Assembly (NCBI GenBank): GCA_002420085.1
Contig: DIHI01000101.1
Coordinates: 20,671-29,759, forward strand
DNA length: 9,089 bases
From: Lysobacterales bacterium UBA5700
GTDB lineage: Bacteria > Pseudomonadota > Gammaproteobacteria > Xanthomonadales > Xanthomonadaceae
Direction: 5' to 3'
Shown here: in pieces, positions 1 through 5,959 of the stretch
Position numbering within the stretch: position 1 is the stretch's first letter
Layout: every line of letters begins with the position of its first letter
Position numbers and translations under genes: made by a program
The notes under the pieces: model-generated
What the model saw: only the letters and a program-made list of their open reading frames with translations
What the model was told of the DNA's origin: nothing
Database searches by the model: none

Positions 1-290
1 TCCTGGACGAACCCACCGCTGGCCTCGACCCGATCGGCGCGGCCGCCTTCGACCAATTGCTCGGCACCCTGCAACGCGCGCTCGGCCTGACCGTCTTCCT
101 GATCACCCACGACCTCGATACCCTGTACGCGATCTGTGATCGGATCGCCGTACTGGCCGAACGACGGGTGCTGGTCACCGGCACCCTGGCCGAGGTCGAA
201 GCCTTCGACCATCCCTGGGTCCGCGCCTATTTCCACGGGCCGCGCGCCCGAGCCGCACGCACCGCCGATCCCCCCAGCGAGGAACACTGA
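1..290 (+). CDS. MCE/Mla-type ABC transporter ATP-binding subunit, 3' part only
   Basis: This is the C-terminal end of a cytoplasmic ABC ATPase; the start lies before the window. Reading from base 3, the protein opens with LDEPTAGLDP, the Walker B aspartate/glutamate pair followed by the D-loop, and then LITHDLDTLY, which holds the switch histidine. The Walker A and signature motifs are outside the window. The tail with DHPWVRAYFHGPRARAA matches what I recall of ATPases that power MlaFEDB-like phospholipid carriers. The stop is 2 bases before the MCE gene, and an MCE protein plus an auxiliary lipoprotein follow, which supports a lipid transporter rather than a generic importer. The permease gene is expected upstream. 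The ATPase call is firm; the subfamily rests mainly on the neighbours. Confidence 0.93.
   Translation, partial: LDEPTAGLDPIGAAAFDQLLGTLQRALGLTVFLITHDLDTLYAICDRIAVLAERRVLVTGTLAEVEAFDHPWVRAYFHGPRARAARTADPPSEEH
279..283 (+). promoter_or_regulatory. Ribosome binding site of the MCE gene
   Basis: GAGGA lies 9 bases before the ATG at 293, inside the last codons of the ATPase gene. It fixes the MCE start and fits translation within one operon mRNA. Confidence 0.7.
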
Positions 291-292
291 CC

Positions 293-1261
293 ATGGAAAC
301 GCGCGCCAACCTTGTCCTGATCGGCGCCTTCACCCTGGCGGTGGCGGGGTTTGCCCTGGTGTTCGGCCTGTGGGCCTCGAAGTACACCAGTGACAACGCC
401 TGGCGGGACTATCAGGTCCGCTTCTCGGAAGCGGTCACCGGCCTGTCGATCGGCGGCATGGTCCAGTACAACGGCATCCAGATCGGCAATGTCACCTCGC
501 TGACCCTGGCCCCGGAAGACCCGCGCATCGTGGTCGCACGCATCCGCATCCGCGCCGAGACCCCGGTACGGGAAGACACCGTGGCTCGTCTGGCTCTGAC
601 CGGACTGACCGGCATCGCCTTCATCCAACTCGGCGGCGGCAGCCCGGACAGTCCGCCACTGACCGCCCGCGAGGGCCAGGAACTGCCACTGATCCGGTCC
701 GAGGAATCGGCCCTGTCCAAACTGATGTCCTCCTCGGAGGACATCGCCACCACCGCCAGCGAAGTCCTGCTGCGGGTACGCAACCTGCTGAGCGACGAGA
801 ACGCCGCCCGGATCGGCCGGACCCTGGCCAATGTCGATGCGCTCTCGGAAGCGATCGCCGGCCAGCGCGAAGACATCGCCGATACCATCGCCCACGCCCG
901 GTTGGCCAGCGAACGGCTCAGTCGGCTACTGGCACAGGCGGAAACCACCCTGGCCCGGATCGAGACCAGTGTCGGCACGGTCGATGGCAGCCTGATCGCC
1001 GCCCTGCCGGAATTGACCGATGATCTGCGCGCCACCCTCGACCGGATGCACTCGCTCAGTCAACGCGCCGATCGCATGCTGGCCGAGAACGAGGACGCCC
1101 TGGCCAGTTTCGGCAACGAGGGCCTGAGCCAACTCGGGCCGACCCTGGTTGAACTGCGCCAGTTGATTCGCGATCTCGGACGGATCGGCGCGCGTCTGGA
1201 AACCGACCCCTCGGGCTTCCTGCTCGGTGGCGACCAACCCAAGGAGTACCGGCCGAAATGA
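293..1261 (+). CDS. MCE family protein (MlaD-like), membrane-anchored lipid-binding subunit
   Basis: Protein of 322 residues. A short N-terminus and one hydrophobic segment (about residues 7-28, LVLIGAFTLAVAGFALVFGL) anchor it in the inner membrane. An MCE domain follows (about residues 40-117) with the typical pattern FSEAVTGLSIGGMVQYNGIQIG and, near its end, LTGLTGIAFIQLGGG. The rest, about 200 residues, is mostly predicted helix rich in Ala, Leu, Glu and Arg. It ends in SGFLLGGDQPKEYRPK, a tail I associate with the single-MCE proteins of four-gene Pseudomonas-type operons. Family knowledge says MCE proteins form hexameric rings that carry phospholipids or other hydrophobic molecules across the periplasm. 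The gene follows the ATPase after 2 bases and overlaps the lipoprotein gene by ATGA, so the three are probably co-translated. Substrate and direction cannot be read from sequence. Confidence 0.93.
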   Translation: METRANLVLIGAFTLAVAGFALVFGLWASKYTSDNAWRDYQVRFSEAVTGLSIGGMVQYNGIQIGNVTSLTLAPEDPRIVVARIRIRAETPVREDTVARLALTGLTGIAFIQLGGGSPDSPPLTAREGQELPLIRSEESALSKLMSSSEDIATTASEVLLRVRNLLSDENAARIGRTLANVDALSEAIAGQREDIADTIAHARLASERLSRLLAQAETTLARIETSVGTVDGSLIAALPELTDDLRATLDRMHSLSQRADRMLAENEDALASFGNEGLSQLGPTLVELRQLIRDLGRIGARLETDPSGFLLGGDQPKEYRPK

Positions 1262-1947
1262 CCGCCCCTGCCCACCCCGAGCGCTGGCTCGCCGTCGTGC
1301 TGCTGTCGATCCTGCTCGGCGGCTGCCTGCTGTCCGAGAAGAGCCAGCCGATCACGGTCATCGCACCACGCATCCAGATCGCACCATCGGACCGGCCGGC
1401 GGTCACCTGGTCGCTGGCGATCGAACGCCCCCGCTCCGACGCCCTGGTCGATTCGACCCGCATCCTGGTTCGGGTTCCGCCATCGGAGATTCGGGTCATG
1501 CCGGGCGCGGGCTGGATCGAGCCCGTCCCCGACCTGCTGCAATCGGCCCTGCTGCAAGGCTTCGAGGATGTCGGCCGGATCGCCGCCGTCGGTCGTGCCG
1601 GCAGCCAGCGCAGCCGCTATCGCCTGTACACCGAACTGCGTCGGTTCGAGGCAGTCGAAACCGGACCGGGGCTCGACGTGGAGATCGAACTGCACGCCAA
1701 GCTGATCCTCGGACGCAGCGGCGAGATCATCCACGCACGCGGTTTCCGGTCCACGGTCGCGGCTGCCGGTGACGATCCACCGGCACTGGCTGCGGCATTT
1801 CAGAAGGCACTGGGCGACCTGCTCGGACCGGTCATCGAATGGACCCTGGATGCGCCGGGGATCGGCCCCAGCCACGACCTGGATCGGCACCGGATGACCG
1901 AGCCTGACCCGGCCGAAGCCGCCAACGAAGATAGTCATACGAAATAA
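1258..1947 (+). CDS. ABC-type transport auxiliary lipoprotein (PqiC/ABC_trans_aux-like)
   Basis: Protein of 229 residues. It starts with a lipoprotein signal peptide: a basic start, hydrophobic segment 11-20 and lipobox LGGC with the lipidated Cys at residue 23. Residue +2 is Leu, so outer-membrane sorting is likely by the Lol rule. The mature part contains IQIAPSDRPAVTWSLAIERPRSDALVDSTRILVR followed by a Trp-containing GWIEPVPDLLQSALLQGFED segment, the pattern of the ABC_trans_aux family in which PqiC and YmbA belong. Its ATG lies inside the ATGA overlap with the MCE stop, indicating translational coupling. It is the likely outer-membrane partner of the MCE ring. The C-terminal 25 residues are polar and rich in Asp, Glu and Pro and are probably disordered. 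Family call is good; the exact role is inferred from context. Confidence 0.85.
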   Translation: MTAPAHPERWLAVVLLSILLGGCLLSEKSQPITVIAPRIQIAPSDRPAVTWSLAIERPRSDALVDSTRILVRVPPSEIRVMPGAGWIEPVPDLLQSALLQGFEDVGRIAAVGRAGSQRSRYRLYTELRRFEAVETGPGLDVEIELHAKLILGRSGEIIHARGFRSTVAAAGDDPPALAAAFQKALGDLLGPVIEWTLDAPGIGPSHDLDRHRMTEPDPAEAANEDSHTK

Positions 1948-1980
1948 TTCGTTGACAGCCTGGAATCGGCCTGCTAAGGT
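1939..1980 (+). promoter_or_regulatory. Predicted sigma70 promoter with AT-rich upstream element
   Basis: A perfect -35 box TTGACA at 1952-1957 is followed after 17 bp by TAAGGT at 1975-1980, with TG at 1972-1973 giving an extended -10. Directly upstream sits an AT-rich stretch containing ACGAAATAATTCGT (1939-1952), unusual in this GC-rich window. It overlaps the stop codon of the lipoprotein gene and could act as an UP element or as an operator with 5-bp arms. The start of transcription would be near 1987, giving the 2216 gene a leader of about 230 bases. Confidence 0.6.
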
Positions 1981-2026
1981 CGATCCGGCTCGTGCCGCTA
2001 CCCCCGTGGCCGGGCCAGTGCGTAAC

Positions 2027-2062
2027 GGCCTGGCAGGCTCGCCGCCAACAGCCTGCCAGGCC
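2027..2062 (+). repeat. 13-bp perfect inverted repeat (hairpin) in the leader
   Basis: The left arm GGCCTGGCAGGCT (2027-2039) and the right arm AGCCTGCCAGGCC (2050-2062) are perfectly complementary, with a 10-base loop. No T-run follows, so it is not a classical intrinsic terminator. It lies between the predicted promoter and the 2216 start and would form in the 5' leader RNA. The 1948-2215 stretch around it contains no recognisable gene. Confidence 0.8.
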
Positions 2063-2071
2063 GCCCATGCT

Positions 2072-2140
2072 CCCGGAGCGACCCGTCGCGCCGACCCGCA
2101 TGACACCGTTCCAACCGCAGACCGACCCGTCGCCCGGAGC
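2072..2140 (+). repeat. Pair of 18-base direct repeats in permuted order
   Basis: The blocks CCCGGAGC and GACCCGTCGC occur as one 18-base run at 2072-2089. They occur again in swapped order at 2123-2140 (CGACCCGTCG then CCCGGAGC). The pair lies in the noncoding leader after the hairpin. The sequence match is direct; function is unknown, and simple duplication history is the most economical reading. Confidence 0.5.
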
Positions 2141-2204
2141 CGGCATGGCCGTCCGGGCAGGACGAGACGGCGCCCGACCACCCATTCAATCCACCCGCAC
2201 GACT

Positions 2205-2208
2205 GGAG
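2205..2208 (+). promoter_or_regulatory. Ribosome binding site deciding the start of the 2216 gene
   Basis: GGAG sits 7 bases before ATG 2216. The reading frame stays open upstream to 1952, so this site and the signal peptide that follows decide the true start. Confidence 0.65.
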
Positions 2209-2215
2209 TCCTCCA

Positions 2216-2743
2216 ATGATCCGCTTGCTTCCGGCACTCGCCCTGGCCCTGCTGCTGACGGCAGCCAGCCTGACCGTCCCCGTCCACGCAGCGAAGAAGG
2301 ACGACGGCCCCGCCACCGATGTCGAGCGCGGCGCCAAGGCGTTCCTCAAGCAGACCGAACAGGTTCGCAAGGACTTGAAGAAATCCGACAAGTACGAAGA
2401 GATCAAGGGCGAGGATCGGGCCAAGGTGCTGGCCACCCTCGATCGTATGGATCGCACCATGAGCGGTGTCGAGTCGGTCGATCAACTGAGCGAAAACCAG
2501 CGGCTCGATCTGTACAACGACCAGGAACTGGTCAATGCCCTGCTGACCCAGGCCCGTGAGGACAGCCGCCAGGTGTGCCAGCGGGTCAAGACGGTCGGCA
2601 GCAACATGGCGCGACTGAAGTGCGAAACGGTTGCCGAGCGGCAACGGCGGATCGCCCGCGAATCGGCTGAAATCAATCGTCGGCTCGAAGCCGGTCGCAA
2701 TGGTGACAATGTCGCTCGGCAGATCCGCGAGGGTGGCGGCTGA
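2216..2743 (+). CDS. Small secreted (periplasmic) protein of unknown function
   Basis: Protein of 175 residues that I do not assign to a named family. It has a clear Sec signal peptide: MIRLL, a hydrophobic core at about residues 7-20, then VHA|A with cleavage expected after residue 25. The mature part is highly charged and looks helical. It contains two cysteines, C121 and C136, in the pattern C-x14-C with VGSNMARLKCETVAER around the second. A similar spacing with a central GS and CxT-x-x-E occurs, from memory, in many uncharacterised periplasmic proteins of Xanthomonadales and relatives; a disulfide is plausible. The start was chosen for its Shine-Dalgarno site and signal peptide. The gene has its own predicted promoter and is separated from the transporter genes by 268 bases, so a link to lipid transport is not shown. 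The ribosome-proximal frame is open much further upstream, but that part reads as leader. Confidence 0.82.
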   Translation: MIRLLPALALALLLTAASLTVPVHAAKKDDGPATDVERGAKAFLKQTEQVRKDLKKSDKYEEIKGEDRAKVLATLDRMDRTMSGVESVDQLSENQRLDLYNDQELVNALLTQAREDSRQVCQRVKTVGSNMARLKCETVAERQRRIARESAEINRRLEAGRNGDNVARQIREGGG

Positions 2744-2783
2744 TCACAGTTGCATCCGGCGCCGATGCCGTCGAAACTGCACA

Positions 2784-2808
2784 GGCGAGCGCAGACACGG
2801 CGCTCGCC
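2784..2808 (+). repeat. 9-bp-stem hairpin downstream of the 2216 gene
   Basis: GGCGAGCGC (2784-2792) pairs perfectly with GCGCTCGCC (2800-2808) around a 7-base loop. It lies 40 bases after the stop of the 2216 gene and before the repressor gene. It may act as a transcription end or an mRNA 3' stabiliser, but no T-run follows. Confidence 0.6.
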
Positions 2809-2818
2809 GACGCTGATC

Positions 2819-2831
2819 GTGGACTGTCCAC
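2819..2831. promoter_or_regulatory. 13-bp palindrome, candidate operator of the BlaI-type repressor
   Basis: GTGGAC-T-GTCCAC is a perfect dyad with one central base, 75 bases upstream of the repressor start in the only intergenic space before it. BlaI/MecI repressors are dimers known to bind short dyads upstream of their own operons. The assignment to this repressor is inference from position. Confidence 0.45.
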
Positions 2832-2892
2832 TACCCGACCATCGCCGCCATGCAATCCGCCCCGCCTTCAGGACCATCGATGGCGAGGGGCC

Positions 2893-2897
2893 AGGAG
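2893..2897 (+). promoter_or_regulatory. Ribosome binding site selecting the repressor start
   Basis: AGGAG lies 9 bases before ATG 2907. The upstream in-frame ATGs at 2850 and 2880 lack comparable sites and would add a non-conserved N-terminus. Confidence 0.7.
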
Positions 2898-2906
2898 TTC
2901 GATCCG

Positions 2907-3305
2907 ATGACGCCAAGACTACGACCCACCGACGCTGAACTTGCCATCCTGAATGTGCTTTGGGAACGCGGTCAGGCCAGCGTCCGCGAGGTCTACGAAG
3001 CGCTGTACAAGGAACAGGGCGGCGGCTACACCACCGCCCTCAAGCTGTTGCAGGTGATGCATGCCAAGGGTCTGGTCGAGCGCGACGAATCGGAACGCGC
3101 GCACCGGTTCCGAGCCGCCCTGGACAAGGCGTCCACCCAACACAATCTGCTGGTCGATCTGGTCGCACGCGCCTTCGACGGACGCCCGTCGCAGTTGGTG
3201 CTGCGGGCACTGGGTTCGGCCGACGTCAGCCCCGAGGAGCTGGATGCGATTCGGACACTGCTCAAGGGCCTGGAACGCCAAGGCCGGGGAAGCACCGAAT
3301 CATGA
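2907..3305 (+). CDS. BlaI/MecI/CopY-family winged-helix repressor
   Basis: Protein of 132 residues, the usual size of the family. The winged-helix domain covers about residues 7-70: PTDAELAILNVLWERG, then VREVYEALYKEQGGGYTTALKLLQVMHAKGLVERDESERAHRF, where the second part carries the recognition helix and wing. The C-terminal dimerisation region follows (residues 76-125) with LVARAFDGRPSQLVLRALGSADVSPEELDAI; in BlaI the inactivating cut falls in the equivalent of the LVLRAL segment. The stop overlaps the ATG of the M56 protease gene as ATGA, so both are translated together in fixed ratio, as in bla/mec regulatory pairs. It probably represses its own operon and perhaps distant targets. No beta-lactamase gene is present in the window, so antibiotic response should not be assumed. 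Confidence 0.92.
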   Translation: MTPRLRPTDAELAILNVLWERGQASVREVYEALYKEQGGGYTTALKLLQVMHAKGLVERDESERAHRFRAALDKASTQHNLLVDLVARAFDGRPSQLVLRALGSADVSPEELDAIRTLLKGLERQGRGSTES

Positions 3306-5071
3306 TCGACTCAAGCCTCGATGTTCTGACCGGGCTGACACCAGCCATGCTGGCGCCGGCCGTGGGCGCCGCCCTGCTGCACTTCCTGTGGCAGGGCGCA
3401 CTGATCGCCGCCGCCTATGCCGCCCTGCGCTGGTGGCTGCGGGCTGCGACCCCGGCGGTCCATGTCGTGCTCGGCCAGAGCGCCATGCTGGCCTTCCTCG
3501 CGGCACCGGCAGTGACCCTGAGCCGCGCCCTGACCGGGTCGACCGAGGCCGCCTCCGGCCCGATCACGACCGAAGCCGGTGCCGCCGCAAGCACGTCCTG
3601 GAGCCACACGCTGGACGGCAACGCTGTCGCCGCCGTGCTCGGCTCGGACGGCACGGTCTGGCTGGTCTCGGCATGGTTGCTGGGCGTCCTGGTGCTGAGT
3701 CTGCGCTGCCTGCACGAATGGTGGTCGATCCGCAGTCTGTGCCGACTGGCCCGCCCCCTGCCCGCCCCCTGGCCGGAACGTCTCATCACGCTGACATCGC
3801 ACATGGGCCTGCGCCGTCGGGTGGCGGTGCTGGAATCACCGGCCATCGACACCCCGATGCTGTTCGGCTGGCTGCGACCCGTGGTTCTGCTGCCGGCCGG
3901 CCTGGTGCTGCGCCTGCCGAGCGACCATGTGGTGCCGATCCTGCTGCACGAACTGGCCCACGTCCGGCGCTTCGACTACCTGTTCAACCTCGCCGAACTG
4001 GCGGTCCGCACCCTGCTCTACTATCACCCGGCCGTTCACTGGCTGGCCGGTCGGCTGGCCCAGGATCGCGAACTGGCCTGTGATGACCTGGTGCTGCGTT
4101 CCGGCGCCGATCGTCACCATTACGCCGCTGCCCTCGCCGAACTGGCGAGCGAACGACTGGCACTGAACACCCCGGTGCCACGGGTGGCACCGGCTGCGAC
4201 CGCCGGCCTGCTGCTGGAGCGGATCGTCCGGATCGTCGAATGGCCGGGCGAACGGTCGAACCGCGCCAATGTCCGCCCCCTGTGGCCGGTGCTGGTGGCG
4301 GCCGGCGCCGTACTACTGATCGTGCTGCCGACCGTGCGAATGGACGCGATCCGCACCTGGCAGCAGTCCCTGGCCTGGCCGACCGCAACCGCTTTCGACA
4401 TCGCCGCACCGACCCTGCGCCTGGCGATCGAAACCCGCGACCGGCTGGCCAAGCCACTGCCGATGATCGTCCCCAGCACCCTCGATGCACACACGGCCGA
4501 GGCCGGCGGAATCGAAACCAGCGAGACCCGCCAGGCCGCCCTGCTCGACCCGATCGCCAGTCACATCGAGGCGACCGGCTCGACCGTGACCGCCACGCCG
4601 ACCATCGACGACCGTGCGTCAACCCTCTCGACCGCCGCCGACCCCTCGAACGCCACCCGCACCGACCACGGCATGGCCTCGGCCCTGTCGGCATCGGCGC
4701 AGCCCCTGCCGACTGCGACCGACCCGACCCGCACCGACCCGACCCACACCGAATCGGCCGTCCGAGTGATATCGGCGGTTGCCCCCACCTATCCGCGACA
4801 GGCGCGCATCGACGGCATCGAGGGCAGCGTCGCCTTCGGGTTCCGGATCGACGCACAGGGTCGGCCGTTCGACCTGCGGATCGAGTCGGCCAGCCCGGTC
4901 GGCGTGTTCGAGCGTGAAGCCCGACGTGCCTTGCTGCGCTGGCGCTTCGCCGTCCCGACGGACCATGACGACAGCCAGCGCCTGCGCCATGCCTTCGACT
5001 TCCGGCTGGCCGGCCAGGCCGCCGCCGAAGCCGAATGCGTGACCCCGGTGGGCACCCGCATCTGCCGTTGA
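3302..5071 (+). CDS. BlaR1-like M56 membrane metallopeptidase with C-terminal TonB-type domain
   Basis: Protein of 589 residues. Hydrophobic segments lie at about 17-42 (with the family motif LLHFLWQG), 51-72, 118-135 and 325-343. The M56 zinc protease core is on the cytosolic side by family topology: HELAH at 216-220 and RELACDD at 256-262, E257 being the likely third zinc ligand. After the last membrane segment comes a Thr/Ala/Asp-rich linker (about 350-485). It is followed by a TonB C-terminal-like domain (about 487-575) starting VISAVAPTYPRQARIDGIEGSVAFGFRID. The penicillin-binding sensor of true BlaR1 is absent. Two cysteines, C579 and C588, close the protein. Coupling to the BlaI-type gene by ATGA suggests that it cleaves this repressor on an unknown periplasmic signal. 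M56-TonB fusions are known in Proteobacteria; their ligands are, as far as I know, mostly undefined. Confidence 0.9.
   Translation: MIDSSLDVLTGLTPAMLAPAVGAALLHFLWQGALIAAAYAALRWWLRAATPAVHVVLGQSAMLAFLAAPAVTLSRALTGSTEAASGPITTEAGAAASTSWSHTLDGNAVAAVLGSDGTVWLVSAWLLGVLVLSLRCLHEWWSIRSLCRLARPLPAPWPERLITLTSHMGLRRRVAVLESPAIDTPMLFGWLRPVVLLPAGLVLRLPSDHVVPILLHELAHVRRFDYLFNLAELAVRTLLYYHPAVHWLAGRLAQDRELACDDLVLRSGADRHHYAAALAELASERLALNTPVPRVAPAATAGLLLERIVRIVEWPGERSNRANVRPLWPVLVAAGAVLLIVLPTVRMDAIRTWQQSLAWPTATAFDIAAPTLRLAIETRDRLAKPLPMIVPSTLDAHTAEAGGIETSETRQAALLDPIASHIEATGSTVTATPTIDDRASTLSTAADPSNATRTDHGMASALSASAQPLPTATDPTRTDPTHTESAVRVISAVAPTYPRQARIDGIEGSVAFGFRIDAQGRPFDLRIESASPVGVFEREARRALLRWRFAVPTDHDDSQRLRHAFDFRLAGQAAAEAECVTPVGTRICR
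4718..4747 (+). repeat. 15-bp tandem duplication in the protease linker
   Basis: The unit ACCGACCCGACCCGC at 4718-4732 is repeated with one change at 4733-4747, giving TDPTR then TDPTH in the disordered linker before the TonB-type domain. Linker length is probably free to vary by slippage here. Confidence 0.7.
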
Positions 5072-5089
5072 CCGACCAGCACCGAGGAC

Positions 5090-5713
5090 TCAGCGGCCGG
5101 CATCGGCCGCGATGATCCGCCTGAACGTCAGATTCAGCCGCTCACCGACGGCCCGACGGGTGCGCGGCACGGCGTGGCGATAGGTGGACTGGGTGGCACC
5201 GGCCATCACCAGCAGGCTGCCGTGCGGCAGTCGCAGTCGCAGCGAGCGCCCCGCCGACGTCTGCGGCTTGAACGCGAACAACCGTTCCGCCCCCAGACTC
5301 AAGGACGCGATGATCGGCGCCGCGCCCAACTCCGGTTCGTCGTCGGCATGCCAGCCCATCGCATCACTGCCGTCGCGGTAGCGATTGGCCAGCACCGAGT
5401 TGAACGGCACCGACAACAGCCGACTCAGCCGGTCGCACAGCAGGCGCAATGGCGGCAGCCACGGCCGTGGCGCAAAGCGCGTGCCGGAATAGCGGTAGAC
5501 CGCATCGGCATCACCGATCCAGCAGCTCAGGCGCGGCGAATCGACCTCTCGACCGAATATCCGGATTCGATGCCGTTCCCATGGAATCTCGGAGCACAGG
5601 CAGGCAAACACTGCATCCGCTTCGGTCGGCGGCAGCCAGGCCCGCGCCAACCGGACATCGGCACCGGGCAGCGGCAGAGACTCGAAAACATCGGAAGCGA
5701 ACAGATCAGCCAT
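5090..5713 (-). CDS. alkB: AlkB-family 2-oxoglutarate/Fe(II) DNA dealkylase
   Basis: Protein of 207 residues, close to E. coli AlkB (216). AlkB enzymes oxidise methyl groups on damaged bases such as 1-methyladenine and 3-methylcytosine, restoring the base directly. The iron ligands are visible: H122 and D124 in GWHADDE, and H180 in YRHAVPRT. The 2-oxoglutarate-binding arginines are R192 and R198 in RLNLTFR. The segments PRLSCWIGDADAVYRYSGTRFAPRPW and FNSVLANRYRDGSDAMGWH resemble the ABH2/ABH3-like branch more than E. coli AlkB itself. The start at 5713 (MADLFASDVFE) was chosen by family length; no strong Shine-Dalgarno site precedes it, so the start is less certain. It is convergent with the protease gene (18-base gap) and divergent from the ETF-QO gene. 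No ada or other alkylation genes are adjacent. Confidence 0.93.
   Translation of the reverse strand: MADLFASDVFESLPLPGADVRLARAWLPPTEADAVFACLCSEIPWERHRIRIFGREVDSPRLSCWIGDADAVYRYSGTRFAPRPWLPPLRLLCDRLSRLLSVPFNSVLANRYRDGSDAMGWHADDEPELGAAPIIASLSLGAERLFAFKPQTSAGRSLRLRLPHGSLLVMAGATQSTYRHAVPRTRRAVGERLNLTFRRIIAADAGR
5093..5110. repeat. 7-bp-stem hairpin at the convergent gene ends
   Basis: GCGGCCG (5093-5099) and CGGCCGC (5104-5110) pair around a 4-base loop. It lies in the last codons of alkB, 21 bases after the protease stop, and could help end transcription from the left. No T-run is present, so this is a weak terminator candidate. Confidence 0.35.
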
Positions 5714-5744
5714 GCCGTCATTGTCGATGATGCCCGGCCGCTCG

Positions 5745-5798
5745 TGGCGTGATGACCGAGGCATGACGACCAAGGCATGACAACCAGGCATGGCGACC
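5745..5798. repeat. Four imperfect 13-14 bp tandem repeats upstream of alkB
   Basis: The plus-strand units are TGGCGTGATGACC (5745-5757), GAGGCATGACGACC (5758-5771), AAGGCATGACAACC (5772-5785) and AGGCATGGCGACC (5786-5798). They are contiguous, share the core GGCaTGacgACC and start 32 bases upstream of the alkB start, in its presumed leader or promoter. The repeat structure is seen directly; a role as a binding array is only a possibility. Confidence 0.75.
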
Positions 5799-5886
5799 GA
5801 GGTCGATCGATCCACAGCGACGGCTCGCCCAGCCGTCCTGGCTCGACATCGGCTCGACCGGCACGGCCGCACGCCGCTCGACCTGG

Positions 5887-5904
5887 ATTCGAGGCAAATT
5901 CGAG
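5887..5904 (+). repeat. ATTCGAG direct repeat with 11-bp period
   Basis: ATTCGAG occurs at 5887-5893 and 5898-5904, one helical turn apart and ending immediately before the predicted -35 box of the ETF-QO promoter. The position is that of an activator or repressor site. No regulator is identified. Confidence 0.5.
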
Positions 5905-5933
5905 CCGACCCTCCAGACCGGCAAGGCTAGAAT
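5905..5933 (+). promoter_or_regulatory. Predicted sigma70 promoter of the ETF-QO gene
   Basis: TAGAAT at 5928-5933 matches the -10 consensus in five of six positions. CCGACC at 5905-5910, 17 bp upstream, is a weak -35 (three of six). Transcription would start near 5940, leaving a short leader with GGAG at 5947-5950, 9 bases before ATG 5960. Confidence 0.5.
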
Positions 5934-5959
5934 GGCTCGTCCCATCGGAGAACGCGGCA

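Noticed and set aside
1952..2215. In-frame upstream extension of the secreted-protein gene, starting at TTG 1952
   Set aside because: The extra 88 residues are Pro/Arg/Thr-rich without family features, the TTG overlaps the predicted -35, and a signal peptide with its own ribosome site starts at 2216.
1060..2460. Long open frame on the minus strand across the lipoprotein and secreted-protein genes
   Set aside because: It is antisense to well-supported genes, crosses a noncoding leader and has an Arg/Gly/Ser-rich composition typical of shadows in GC-rich DNA.
2784..2808. Intrinsic terminator after the secreted-protein gene
   Set aside because: The stem is good but no T-run follows, so it is listed only as a hairpin.
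3984..4856. Minus-strand open frame of 290 codons inside the protease gene
   Set aside because: The translation is dominated by Arg, Gly and Ser with no domain, and the plus strand encodes clear M56 and TonB-type domains.
2907..5071. Beta-lactam resistance regulator pair
   Set aside because: The protease lacks the penicillin-binding sensor and no beta-lactamase or PBP gene is near, so only the family resemblance is kept.
5714..5872. Earlier alkB start at 5872 on the minus strand
   Set aside because: It would translate the tandem repeat and add 53 residues not expected for AlkB; the start at 5713 gives normal length.
5777..5959. Earlier ETF-QO start at 5777
   Set aside because: The added 61 residues run through the promoter region and have no relation to the family; ATG 5960 has a Shine-Dalgarno site and precedes the conserved N-terminus.
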